In this document: positions 16,493-25,576 of the stretch, one piece after another | Numbering within the stretch: position 1 is the first letter of the stretch | Layout of the letters: each line of letters begins with the position of its first letter | Assembly (NCBI GenBank): GCA_002433055.1 | Contig: DJHJ01000025.1 | Location: 1,418-65,417 of the forward strand | Origin: Acidobacteriia bacterium UBA6623 | GTDB taxonomy: Bacteria > Acidobacteriota > Terriglobia > Bryobacterales > UBA6623 | Length of the DNA: 64,000 nucleotides | Reading direction: 5' to 3' | Program-made: the position numbers and the translations under genes | Notes under the pieces: generated by a model | The model's input: only the letters and a program-made list of their open reading frames with translations | The model's database searches: none | Told to the model about the DNA's origin: nothing

Positions 16493-16735
16493 GGCTGAAC
16501 CTCAGGATTAATCTGGCTCTGGCAGAAGGCCTTGCCCACGCACTTTGTCCGAAGCTGGCACGCAATCTCAGCGCATCTGACAGCCTGCTTGCCATAACAG
16601 CTCCGATAGGCCTCAAACCACTACAAGGATACCAGACAGCGCACACAAACAGGACCCGATCTTTCATCCAAAGCCAAGGGCAGGGCTATATGAAGGTTCG
16701 CTAGAGCGTCGATCGAAATCTCGTCTCAAAAAATT

Positions 16736-18088
16736 TCAGACAGGGTCAGGCATTCCCCAAGGTTCTCGGTATTCTTTCGTGAGAAGCTTGTCCGCCTCAG
16801 GGTTGTCAATGAATTGCTCCGTGTCTGGATTAAAGTTCGTAACACCACTGGTGCGGTAGGTTACCTCGCCTAAATGGGACAACGCGCACGAAAGATGTGC
16901 AACTTCAGCGTTGGCAATCGGCTGCTCGCGAGATTTTACACAATCAAGAAAATTGTTCATGTGGTCGGGGTGGCCATTGCCTCCACGCATCCCTGGACCT
17001 TTTTTGTTGCCAAACGCCACAACCTCTCCCGCACCACCAGTGGCCATCCCAGCACCTTTACCCAAGTAGGTCTGGAAATAGCCGCGACGCGAGAAGACCA
17101 TGAAGCCTTCAGTTCCGTAAAACGCATTGCCGCTATCAAATCCGTAGATGCCATAGGGAGTCCATCCACGGTCTTCATAAAGCATCACTTTGCCTTCGTC
17201 GTAATGGTAGGCAACCATCATGTTGTCGGGGTATTCGCGTTCGCCTTCGAGGTGAATACGGCTGCCGTGGGCAGTGATACGGTTCGGGTGGGTCTCTACC
17301 CCTAAACCAAAGCGTGCCATATCAAGATCGTGTATTCCATCATTGCCGATATCACCATTACTGTATTCGCGAAACCAAGACCAGTGACGATGAAAACGAC
17401 TCAGGTTGAATGTACGTTCTGATGCGGGGCCGAGCCAGAGATCGTAGTTCACTCCCGCTGGCGCCGGTGTATCGGCCGGCGTCTGGCGGTGCTTGTGCTT
17501 TTGGCAATTCCAGGCCTTACTCATCTTGATCTCACCCAGCAATCCGGACGCCAAAACCTTGCCCGCTTCCTTTGTGACATCAGCTGAGCGCATTTGCGTG
17601 CCGTGCTGAAAGATGCAGTTGTACTTTTTTGCAGCTTCTATCATTAGGCGACCTTCTCGAAAAACATGAGAAGCCGGTTTTTCGACATACACATCTTTTC
17701 CGGCGCGCATAGCACGGATGGCCATTGGCGCGTGCCAGTGATGAGGTGTAGCAATCACAACAGCGTCAATAGATTTGTCTTCGAGCATACGACGGAAGTC
17801 TTCCTCGGTCTCGGGGCGGTGCCCGCGCGCATTGTAAACAGTTTGTTGCGCTCGTTCAGCATGAGACTGGTCAACGTCGACAATTGTCTTGAGATGGACA
17901 TCATCGCGTGCGAGCAAACGTTTTACATGTCCACTACCCATGCTGCCAACACCGACAATCGAAGCGTTAATCTTGTCGCTGGGCGAAGCTGCAGAAGAAC
18001 GCACTGCCAAAGTGTTAGCTGCCACCAGTGCAGCAGCACCAGTAAGAGAATCAGTCACAAATTTTCGTCGGTGTGTCAATTTTTTCAT
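16736..18088 (-). CDS. Tat-exported Gfo/Idh/MocA family oxidoreductase
   Basis: The 450-residue precursor opens with a twin-arginine leader (MKKLTHRRKFVTDS, then an Ala-rich hydrophobic stretch ending near Ser-Ser-Ala-Ala-Ser). The Rossmann loop is IVGVGSMGSGH (residues ~44-54), the signature Y-V-E-K-P-A is near residue 137, and the C-terminal domain has G-N-D-G-I-H-D-L-D-M-A-R. This type is widespread in Acidobacteria and Planctomycetes with glycoside-degrading genes. It should act on a sugar or glycoside in the periplasm. Its neighbours, yebC and rocD, give no substrate hint. Confidence 0.9.
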   Translation of the reverse strand: MKKLTHRRKFVTDSLTGAAALVAANTLAVRSSAASPSDKINASIVGVGSMGSGHVKRLLARDDVHLKTIVDVDQSHAERAQQTVYNARGHRPETEEDFRRMLEDKSIDAVVIATPHHWHAPMAIRAMRAGKDVYVEKPASHVFREGRLMIEAAKKYNCIFQHGTQMRSADVTKEAGKVLASGLLGEIKMSKAWNCQKHKHRQTPADTPAPAGVNYDLWLGPASERTFNLSRFHRHWSWFREYSNGDIGNDGIHDLDMARFGLGVETHPNRITAHGSRIHLEGEREYPDNMMVAYHYDEGKVMLYEDRGWTPYGIYGFDSGNAFYGTEGFMVFSRRGYFQTYLGKGAGMATGGAGEVVAFGNKKGPGMRGGNGHPDHMNNFLDCVKSREQPIANAEVAHLSCALSHLGEVTYRTSGVTNFNPDTEQFIDNPEADKLLTKEYREPWGMPDPV

Positions 18089-18262
18089 GAGAACCTCAGC
18101 TTCCTGTGTAAACGTGCTTCGTAGTCTAGCAAAGGGTTGCAGGGTTGCAATGTCACTTGGCAGAAATACTGCGTCTACCTTGAGCGTTTCATAGCGTTAT
18201 CTGCATCCAAAAAATTCATCCTGCGGTGTGCCGGATCTCAGATGGATTGAACCCAGCACCAG

Positions 18263-19468
18263 TTAGACACCGAACACTTTATCAAACTTGTCTACTGCCC
18301 ATTCAAGGTCGCTTCGTTCGGTTATCAATGGCGGTGCAATCCGAATTACCCGATCGTGAGTTTCTTTGCAGAGTACACCCTGTTCCTTGAGCTGCTCGCA
18401 GTATGGCCGTGCTAGTTCATGCAACTCAATCGCCACCATCAGGCCCCGGCCACGAATCTCCTTAATTGCACTATTATGCAGTCTGGACAGTTCTCCAAGA
18501 AGCCATTCCCCCATCTCGGCAGATCGAGCAACTAGTTTTTGCCGTTCGATTACTTGAAGTGCCTCGAGAGCCACAGCACATCCAAGTGGGTTTCCTCCGT
18601 AGGTCGAACCATGGCTGCCTGGGTCAAAAACTCCTATCAGCTCCTTACTGCCAACCACTGCAGAGACAGGATAGAATCCACCCGCAAGTGCTTTCCCAAG
18701 GATAAATGCGTCCGGACGAACATCTTCATGGTCAGCGCAAAACATTCGCCCTGTACGTCCTAATCCCGTTTGGATTTCGTCAAGCAATAACAGCACGTCG
18801 TTAGTCTTGCAAATTGCAGCTGCTTCCCTTAGAAATCCGTCCGGAGGAATCCTGACGCCCGCTTCGCATTGGATTGGTTCTACCAAGAAAGCACATGTGT
18901 TCGAGTTAATTGCCGCTTCTAGTTGCTCTACATCTCCGAACGGGATCGATACGAAACCCGGAGCAAAGGGGCCGAACCCCTGGCGGCTACCTGAATCTGA
19001 AGAGAAACCCACAATTGTGGTTGTACGCCCGTGGAAATTGTTTTCACAAACTATGATCTCGGCTCTATCGGTAGCGATACCTTTATGGTGATACCCCCAG
19101 CGTCGTGCCGCTTTGATGGCTGTCTCTACTGCCTCCGCACCTGTGTTCATAGGAACGACCGCATCCAATCCACATAGGCTGGCCAATTTTTTGCAGAAAA
19201 CTGGCAATTGATTATTGCGGAAGGCTCGTGACGTTAATGTAACGCGCGCAGCCTGTTGCGTTAAGGCTTTAAGAATATCCGGGTGGCAATGACCCTGGTT
19301 AACAGCTGAATAAGCACTCAGGCAGTCAAGATAGCGGCGCCCTTCGACACTGTAAAGCCACGGCCCCTCGGCACGCTCCACAACAATGTCAAGAGGGTGG
19401 TAATTGTGAGCACCCCATCGGTCCTCGAGAGCAATAAACTCGTCGGTTTTTTTGGTCACTTGCGACAT
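18263..19468 (-). CDS. rocD: Ornithine-oxo-acid transaminase
   Basis: This class III PLP-dependent aminotransferase (401 aa) converts ornithine and 2-oxoglutarate into glutamate semialdehyde and glutamate, linking arginine breakdown with proline. The PLP lysine is K259 in ILGKALAGGFYPVSA, preceded by the LLLDEIQTGLGRTG pocket motif. The N-terminal GAHNYHPLDIVVERAEG and the NTGAEAVETAIKAARRW block are characteristic of ornithine rather than acetylornithine or GABA aminotransferases. It is monocistronic; no arginase or proline dehydrogenase gene is nearby. Confidence 0.93.
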   Translation of the reverse strand: MSQVTKKTDEFIALEDRWGAHNYHPLDIVVERAEGPWLYSVEGRRYLDCLSAYSAVNQGHCHPDILKALTQQAARVTLTSRAFRNNQLPVFCKKLASLCGLDAVVPMNTGAEAVETAIKAARRWGYHHKGIATDRAEIIVCENNFHGRTTTIVGFSSDSGSRQGFGPFAPGFVSIPFGDVEQLEAAINSNTCAFLVEPIQCEAGVRIPPDGFLREAAAICKTNDVLLLLDEIQTGLGRTGRMFCADHEDVRPDAFILGKALAGGFYPVSAVVGSKELIGVFDPGSHGSTYGGNPLGCAVALEALQVIERQKLVARSAEMGEWLLGELSRLHNSAIKEIRGRGLMVAIELHELARPYCEQLKEQGVLCKETHDRVIRIAPPLITERSDLEWAVDKFDKVFGV

Positions 19469-19532
19469 AAGTCAGACCCCACAGTTTGGCAATTCCGGAG
19501 CCGGAGAGCAAATGATTGCGGTAGGTCCAGGG

Positions 19533-20099
19533 CTAATCCACTCCATATTTAAAGCAATTAGTGGTGTGATCATTGACCATCCCAACCGCTTGCATAAAGG
19601 CATAGCAAATTGTTGGGCCGACAAATTTAAAGCCCCTTTTTTTCAAATCCTTACTCATTGAGTCTGATTCCACACTCGTCGTCGGGACACACTCCCAACT
19701 TTCCCAGTGGTTATGGATCGAGACGCCTCTCACAAATTGCCAGAAATACGCGTCGAGGCTTCCAAATTCTTTTTGTGTAACTATGCTAAGCCTGGCATTC
19801 AGGACTGCAGATTCAATTTTAAGGCGATTCCGAACAATCCCAGAGTTCCCGAGCAGGAGTTCAATCCTGGCAGGCTGGAAGTGGGCAACCTTCTCTATCT
19901 CGAATTCGGCAAAGGCTCGGCGATAGGCCTCCCGTTTCTTCAGAATGGTAACCCAGCTCAGGCCAGCTTGTGCACCTTCAAGTACCAGGAACTCAAATAA
20001 CTTACGATCATCGTGGAGTGGAATGCCCCACTCGTTATCGTGATAGGCAACTTCAATAGGGGTCCTAGCCCAAGAGCAGCGGGTTTTTTTAGTTGTCAT
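19533..20099 (-). CDS. tag: DNA-3-methyladenine glycosylase I
   Basis: Tag removes 3-methyladenine from alkylated DNA. The 188-residue protein has the zinc-binding set C8, H20 (in YHDNEWG), H178 and C182 in the same spacing as Escherichia coli Tag, and the active-site stretch LEGAQAGLSW at residues 40-49. The helical helix-hairpin-helix fold is implied by I-V-R-N-R-L-K-I. It lies 64 bp beyond the start of rocD on the same strand and may be read together with it. Confidence 0.95.
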   Translation of the reverse strand: MTTKKTRCSWARTPIEVAYHDNEWGIPLHDDRKLFEFLVLEGAQAGLSWVTILKKREAYRRAFAEFEIEKVAHFQPARIELLLGNSGIVRNRLKIESAVLNARLSIVTQKEFGSLDAYFWQFVRGVSIHNHWESWECVPTTSVESDSMSKDLKKRGFKFVGPTICYAFMQAVGMVNDHTTNCFKYGVD

Positions 20100-20240
20100 C
20101 GGTTTCTAGAGTAAATAATCTATCAGGAAACTTCCTGCTCTACAGACAGCACGGCTGGATCGTTAGCGCGAACTTGCTCCATCCGTTTCGCTGCTTGTCT
20201 CCAGCATGCCAGGGATCACACCTGTGGTAAATTGAAGTGC

Positions 20241-20447
20241 ATGGCAATTCCCAACACCAAGAAGTACCGCATTAAAAATCCGGGTGGGCCAGGTTACGCG
20301 ACCATAGTAGCAGTGCTGCCGAAAGAAGCCGATGTCAACAGCTACCTTAAAGAAGCGGCGACGCGTTTTGACTGGAAAGCCTGGGAGGAAATGAAAGCTA
20401 GCCAAGACAAAGTTCGTGTCGGTCAACAGAAGCAGCGCAAACGCTAG
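20241..20447 (+). CDS. Possible small basic protein, unknown
   Basis: This 68-codon frame (ATG at 20241; a TTG lies three codons upstream) encodes a hydrophilic Lys/Arg-rich protein with a mixed, protein-like composition (PGGPGYATIVAVLPKEAD... then an amphipathic helix and a basic tail). There is no clear Shine-Dalgarno. The opposite strand from 20456 to 20163 also has a frame of 97 codons starting with a signal-peptide-like MRKLAFALLLL and a GAGGTG seven bases upstream. Only one is likely to be real. Composition favours the plus strand; the start signal favours the minus strand. Confidence 0.35.
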   Translation: MAIPNTKKYRIKNPGGPGYATIVAVLPKEADVNSYLKEAATRFDWKAWEEMKASQDKVRVGQQKQRKR

Positions 20448-20634
20448 CTTTCTCATATTTCTCACCTCTAGATTTCTTCGATTTATCCGAGCCCAAGATG
20501 GTGGTTGGTTGACTGGACGAGTGCGCCAGACTATTGGTCCTCTTTTCTGGGTGGTTTCCCCTGAAATTGTGGGTTTATATGGCAAACAAAAATGGAAAGT
20601 TGGTACGCTAACCCCGAAAAAGGAGAATTAGCAT

Positions 20635-21516
20635 ATGAATCGTCGTCAGTTTTGCACATTGTCTCTTGGGCTTGCGGCTGGATTCCCAACGAAACCCGTG
20701 CATGGGGCAAGAAAAATAAATTCCGTTATAAATGGTGTTGCGATCGGCGCGCAAAGTTACAGTTTCCGAGACCGTAATATGGATGCCGCAATACGTGCCT
20801 TTGCAGATGCCGGCATTGGGCTCTGTGAGTTATGGTCCGGCCATCTCGAACGTGGACACGGGGGCGCCAGCTCACCCACGGACAGGGTAAAACTCCGTGC
20901 ATGGCGTGAAGGGGTCGCACTTAAGGAAATCGAGATGGTGGGACAAAAATTTCGCGCAGTCGGTGTTACTCCTTACGCACTCAACTACAGCTTCCGAGAC
21001 GATTTCAGTGACCGTGAAATCGAGCGTGGTTTTGAAATGGCTAAAGCTCTTGGTGCAAAAGTTATCACGGCATCTTCAAATGTCAGCACTGCAGCTCGTA
21101 TTGATCCCTTCGCAAAAAAACACAAGATGCGGGTTGGAATGCACAACCATTCCCGAATTGAAAAAAATGAATTTGCCACTCCTGAAAGTTTCGAGCGAGC
21201 TCGCAGGGGTCGCTCGGAATATATAGCGATCAATCTTGATATAGGACATTTTACAGCGGCCAATTTCGATCCTGTCGACTACATCCAAAAACACCATCAT
21301 GACATCTTGACCCTGCACATAAAGGATCGTAAACGAGACCAGGGTGCCAACATGCCCTTTGGCAAAGGTGATACACCTATTCGGGAAGTGCTCACACTGT
21401 TAAGAGACAACAAGTACGAGATTCCCGCTAACATCGAGTACGAATACGACGGAACTGACGCCGTAGAAGAGGTGCAAAAATGCCTATCTTACTGCAGAAG
21501 AGCTCTGGAGTCATAG
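20635..21516 (+). CDS. Exported xylose-isomerase-like TIM-barrel protein
   Basis: The 293-residue protein has an N-terminal MNRRQFCTLSLG leader resembling a Tat signal, then a sugar-phosphate isomerase/epimerase-type (AP endonuclease 2 superfamily) barrel. Candidate metal ligands are seen in G-M-H-N-H-S (~residue 164), L-D-I-G-H-F (~202), H-I-K-D-R (~225) and the closing N-I-E-Y-E-Y (~265). AAGGAG lies about 9 bases before the ATG. Exported members of this family occur beside Gfo/Idh/MocA dehydrogenases in glycoside-oxidising bacteria, where some act on keto-sugar intermediates. Here it stands alone between a doubtful small ORF and the fucosidase. Confidence 0.85.
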   Translation: MNRRQFCTLSLGLAAGFPTKPVHGARKINSVINGVAIGAQSYSFRDRNMDAAIRAFADAGIGLCELWSGHLERGHGGASSPTDRVKLRAWREGVALKEIEMVGQKFRAVGVTPYALNYSFRDDFSDREIERGFEMAKALGAKVITASSNVSTAARIDPFAKKHKMRVGMHNHSRIEKNEFATPESFERARRGRSEYIAINLDIGHFTAANFDPVDYIQKHHHDILTLHIKDRKRDQGANMPFGKGDTPIREVLTLLRDNKYEIPANIEYEYDGTDAVEEVQKCLSYCRRALES

Positions 21517-21549
21517 ACTCTACAGCTTATGGTACGGCTATCCTTGCTT

Positions 21550-23010
21550 CTATGTTTGTAGCTTTGAAATCTTGAAAGTGTAAGCGTGTGAGTCAGCGTA
21601 TCGCTCAGGCAGCCTTATTGTTAGGCTCGCCGCTGTGGTATCCCACTCACACTCACCGGCACCTAGCATGTTCACCTGCGAACCTTCTGTAGGTGCAACA
21701 CCCTTGATGGTTACCTTGTCGCCTTCTGGTCTCGAAAGCAGAATTACATAAAGCGTCTCTCCCTTGCGTGTAAAACGCAAATCTATTCCCTTGTCAGTCT
21801 GGCCCGTTGCTTTCGTCCAGGGGCGTGTTCCAAAGATCGCTTCACCATTGACATCAAGCCATCCGCCGAGAGCACGCAGTCGCTGTTTCTGAATTTCAGG
21901 GATTGACCCATCTGCTTTCGGACCTACGTTGAGGAGAAGGTTACCGTTCTTTGCGGTCACGTCAATCAGAAGATGAATTAATTCATCTTCTGCAATTGTC
22001 TGTTCCTGTCCTTCAACGCGATTGTAGCCAAAGGAGTATCCCATACCTCTACAGGTTTCCCACTTCCCTTCGTGGATATCCTCCATCGTCTTATACTCGG
22101 GAGTTACGAAATCGCGATGTCGCGGAGAAGAGTTTTCCTTGCGAATCTCCCAGCGGTTATTAACAATTCCATCCGGGAATCGATTGTAATAGTCAGCAAA
22201 AATATTGGCGACATCACCAGTTTCGGGGTAGCCAATATCGTTCCAAAGAATCGTCGGTTTGTAACGTTCTATCAATTCGCGCCAATGTGCATCAGCATAC
22301 TTGGCATATTGGGAATCGTGCATGATCGTACCCGCAACATCACTACGAGCCACGACAGGCGTTAGATTGAAACTCCAATCGAGACCTCCGGAGTAATAGT
22401 GCCCCATTTTCATTCCACGGATCTGTACCGATTTGGTTAGCTCGCCGACAATGTCGCGCGATGCGTGTCGACGCCCTTCGGGAAGATTGGGGTTCTTAAT
22501 GGTGCTTGGCCAAAGTAAAAATCCATCGTGGTGCTTAGTCGTCAGCACGACGTAGCGAGCGTGAACATCGTTGAAAAATTGTGCCATGTTATCAGGGTTC
22601 CATTTGGCAACTTCCTCGTTGAATTTCGGCACAAAATCCATGTAGTCAAAATCCGCCCCATACGTCTTATGATGATGTTCGTAGGTCGGTGATCCAACGA
22701 TGCGAAGTGTGTTCAGATACCATTCCGCATAGGCGTTATGTGTGAACCATTTATCCCAAGGCACCTGATGCAGTTTGCCCGTAGGTTCAGCATAGGCAGG
22801 GACAGAATACAAACCCCAATGAATAAAAATCCCAAACTTTGCGTCATCGAACCATGCTGGAATCTTGTGAGATCGTATCGATTCCCAGTCAGCTTGAAAT
22901 TTCACAGCAGGCTCAGTTTCATCGGAAAAATGTGAGCAGCTTCCAGATAGAACAGTCGCAATGACAGACAAAAGAAGAACCTGGCGGGCTCGACGGGACA
23001 GACAGTTCAT
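21550..23010 (-). CDS. Lipoprotein GH29 alpha-L-fucosidase
   Basis: The precursor (486 aa) has a lipoprotein signal peptide ending L-S-G-S-C25, so it is anchored to a membrane facing the periplasm or surface. The GH29 catalytic domain starts at F-G-I-F-I-H-W-G (residue ~60), includes the T-K-H-H-D-G-F substrate-binding motif (~155) and the nucleophile Asp in I-L-W-N-D-I-G-Y-P (~265). A C-terminal beta domain follows. The enzyme should cleave terminal alpha-L-fucose from glycans. GAGGAG lies 7 bases upstream of the ATG. It is convergent with the TIM-barrel gene across only 33 bp. Confidence 0.92.
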   Translation of the reverse strand: MNCLSRRARQVLLLSVIATVLSGSCSHFSDETEPAVKFQADWESIRSHKIPAWFDDAKFGIFIHWGLYSVPAYAEPTGKLHQVPWDKWFTHNAYAEWYLNTLRIVGSPTYEHHHKTYGADFDYMDFVPKFNEEVAKWNPDNMAQFFNDVHARYVVLTTKHHDGFLLWPSTIKNPNLPEGRRHASRDIVGELTKSVQIRGMKMGHYYSGGLDWSFNLTPVVARSDVAGTIMHDSQYAKYADAHWRELIERYKPTILWNDIGYPETGDVANIFADYYNRFPDGIVNNRWEIRKENSSPRHRDFVTPEYKTMEDIHEGKWETCRGMGYSFGYNRVEGQEQTIAEDELIHLLIDVTAKNGNLLLNVGPKADGSIPEIQKQRLRALGGWLDVNGEAIFGTRPWTKATGQTDKGIDLRFTRKGETLYVILLSRPEGDKVTIKGVAPTEGSQVNMLGAGECEWDTTAASLTIRLPERYADSHAYTFKISKLQT

Positions 23011-23137
23011 TACAATACTCCTCGGATAATGTGCACTATTTGTAGGGTATGTGTACTATACACCATGTAGTAGTCAGTCCTATGAAGTAGAAATGTTTTT
23101 CAAGCAACACGTTTGAGCGAAATTATTCGAGGAACAA

Positions 23138-23524
23138 ATGCAGACACGCCACTTACCTGATGATTATGATTGTTTAGCCCCCGATGGATCTGAAATTCGC
23201 TTACTGGCTGAAGGTTCGCTCGGCAGCTCGGTCCACTGTAAACTGCCAGTGGGAGGGGTGTCACTGGCAGTCGCTCATCACCATGTTGAGGAGATTTGGT
23301 ACTTCATCGAAGGCCACGGTGAAGTCTGGCGACGCAATGATGAAGCGGAAGAGACCATCAAGGTCCAGCCCGGTGTCAGTCTTACAATTTCTGCTGGAAC
23401 ACATTTTCAATTTCGCAACACCGGGAAAGATCCACTGTGTTTTTTGATCACAACTATTCCACCATGGACAGGGGAAAAAGAGGCACGGAGAGTAGAAGAC
23501 TACTGGCCCATTCAGTCTGAATAA
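23138..23524 (+). CDS. Cupin-domain protein
   Basis: This 128-residue single-domain cupin has the two metal-binding motifs of the family: H-H-H-V-E-E-I-W-Y-F-I-E-G-H-G near residues 47-61, and a later P-G-V...G-T-H-F-Q-F near residues 81-95. It should bind a divalent metal in a beta-barrel. Small cupins of this kind include sugar isomerases, oxygenases and sensor domains, so the reaction cannot be named. It is divergent from the fucosidase gene (127-bp gap) and convergent with uvrC. Confidence 0.85.
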   Translation: MQTRHLPDDYDCLAPDGSEIRLLAEGSLGSSVHCKLPVGGVSLAVAHHHVEEIWYFIEGHGEVWRRNDEAEETIKVQPGVSLTISAGTHFQFRNTGKDPLCFLITTIPPWTGEKEARRVEDYWPIQSE

Positions 23525-23584
23525 AGCAACTCCTGTAAGCGACATAAGCCCTGGGTCGTTACATCCTCTTCAGTGGATGGCTCA

Positions 23585-25399
23585 TCACGTGGACAAGAAG
23601 TCATGGACCCTTTGTGCCTGTCTCCTGTTCACACATGTTGCAAGATCGTGTATGCTTGCAGAGCGGACTCTCTCGAGACTGCCGAAGGTGCGCAGTAGCT
23701 TCTTAGCCGACTTCTCCCCTACGCCCTCAACCTGCATAAGCAAGGAGGTCAATTGTCGAGTGTCACGCCTCTTTCGATGGAAAGTAACCGCAAAGCGGTG
23801 AGCCTCGTTGCGAACCATCTGAATCAGGTGAAGCGTGGGGGAAAACTGGTCAAGACAGACTGGTTCATTTTCCTGCCCTAAAACGAAGATCATCTCCTGT
23901 CGCTTTGCAATCGCAGCGACAGGTTGGTTGATAATATTCAGAGATTCTAGAGCTTCGGCCGCCGAATGTAATTGGCCCACTCCTCCGTCAACCAACACCA
24001 ACCCTGGTAGTGGCTTGCGCTCTCTCTGTACTCTTTTGTAGTGTCGGCCAATGACTTCTCGCATTGCAGCAAAATCGTCGCCATCAGCTGTGGATCGTAT
24101 AATAAACTTGCGATATTCCGAGCGGCACATTTTGCCATTAACCGCTACGACCATGGACGCCACGGTGTCGCTTCCTTGGATATGAGAAACATCAAAACAT
24201 TCTATTCGTTCGGGTGGCTTTTGCAGGTTTAGAACATCGGCTAGTGCCACCATCATGGCCTTTGGGCTAGGTTTCATAACTCTGAAGCGTTGCTCAAAGC
24301 AGTGCTGAGCGTTGTGCTCAACCAGTTCGAGCATCGATTTTTTCGGGCCGCGCCGGGGGGTCAAGATCTCAACTTTGCTACCACGCTTTTCAGTCAGGAA
24401 AACCTCCAGTAGCTCACGGTCCTCGAAGTCCACTGCGGCATGAATAAACGAAGGCACGTATTGTTGGTTTAAATAAACCTGCTTTAAAAAGGACGAGGTA
24501 AATTCCGCCTTGTCTAAGCGTTCAGCATCCTCCCAGTAAAACTCACGGCGATCAACGACACGCCCGTTTCGCAAATGAAAGAGATTCACTGCTACTAGGG
24601 GCGGTTCCGCATAAACTCCAAAGATGTCTATGTCTTTACCCTCGGCTGCCGCGACTCGTTGTCGCTGGTCAAGCTCCTTGACCGTCTTGATCAGATCACG
24701 CATCGCAGCCGCCTTCTCAAATTCCAAGCTCTCCGACGCCTTGAGCATTCGTCGATGTAGATCTATCGCCAGCTCTTTGGAGTGACCGCCTAGAAACATC
24801 CGTACGTTGGTGGCGGCATTTCCATACTCCTCATCGTCTGTAAGACCTTCGACACAAGGGCCCCAGCACCGATGAATGTGGTATTCCAAACATGGTCTTG
24901 AGTGAAAGCGTGTTAGGTCAACCCTGCAAGAAGGAATCTTGAAATAACGGTGAATGAAGCTAACTAGACGATGTGCCAGGTTGGCTGGAAAATAAGGGCC
25001 AAAATAAGTCGCGCCATCCTTGTGCAATCGCCGCGTGACATAAACTCTTGGAAAGCGCTCTTTTGTTAACTTGATGTAGGGATAGGTCTTGTCATCACGC
25101 AACAAAATATTAAAGCGGGGCTGGCGCTCTTTTATGAGATTATTTTCTAGGCCAAGTGCCTCTTTTTCATTGGCAACAGCTATGTAGTCGAGCTCCGAAG
25201 CCTCTGCAATCAGAATGCTGGTCTTGGGATTAACTAGGCGATCCTCAGAAAAGTAGCTACGAACACGGTCACGGAGGTTTTTGGCCTTTCCAACGTAGAT
25301 AACCCGGCCCGCTTCATCTTTAAAAAGGTAAACCCCCGGAGAGGCCGGGAGATTTGCAGCGCGCTGCTTAAGGTGTTCCACGTAGAGCGCAACCGCCAT
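23585..25399 (-). CDS. uvrC: Excinuclease ABC subunit C
   Basis: UvrC makes both incisions in nucleotide excision repair. The 604-residue protein has the N-terminal GIY-YIG nuclease (G-V-Y-L-F-K-D...V-I-Y-V-G-K-A-K-N-L, residues ~23-45), a Cys cluster around residues 155-175 (CRVDLTRFHSRPCLEYHIHRCWGPC), the UvrB-interacting UVR segment, the C-terminal RNase H-like nuclease (C-F-D-V-S-H-I-Q-G; L-V-D-G-G-V-G-Q-L) and a tail of two helix-hairpin-helix motifs (VEGVGEKSAKKLL). uvrA and uvrB are not in the window. Confidence 0.97.
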   Translation of the reverse strand: MAVALYVEHLKQRAANLPASPGVYLFKDEAGRVIYVGKAKNLRDRVRSYFSEDRLVNPKTSILIAEASELDYIAVANEKEALGLENNLIKERQPRFNILLRDDKTYPYIKLTKERFPRVYVTRRLHKDGATYFGPYFPANLAHRLVSFIHRYFKIPSCRVDLTRFHSRPCLEYHIHRCWGPCVEGLTDDEEYGNAATNVRMFLGGHSKELAIDLHRRMLKASESLEFEKAAAMRDLIKTVKELDQRQRVAAAEGKDIDIFGVYAEPPLVAVNLFHLRNGRVVDRREFYWEDAERLDKAEFTSSFLKQVYLNQQYVPSFIHAAVDFEDRELLEVFLTEKRGSKVEILTPRRGPKKSMLELVEHNAQHCFEQRFRVMKPSPKAMMVALADVLNLQKPPERIECFDVSHIQGSDTVASMVVAVNGKMCRSEYRKFIIRSTADGDDFAAMREVIGRHYKRVQRERKPLPGLVLVDGGVGQLHSAAEALESLNIINQPVAAIAKRQEMIFVLGQENEPVCLDQFSPTLHLIQMVRNEAHRFAVTFHRKRRDTRQLTSLLMQVEGVGEKSAKKLLRTFGSLERVRSASIHDLATCVNRRQAQRVHDFLST

Positions 25400-25576
25400 G
25401 GGCAGGAAAGGTTCGGCTCCGATTTTACCAAAGGTTTAGCCTGAATATGTAACTTTGCATTTGCGCCACGCCACAAAAGTAGAAGGCTCCCTGCTATCTT
25501 TAGCACTAACCACTGAATATGCTGACCGGTTGAACAATTCGCCCGTTGCAACAGTATGCCCAGTTAAAATACCTTC

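Noticed and set aside
16476..16667. Minus-strand 63-codon ORF overlapping the yebC start
   Set aside because: It is basic and low in complexity, overlaps the yebC start region, and lacks a signal for translation. The gap is better read as the yebC promoter region.
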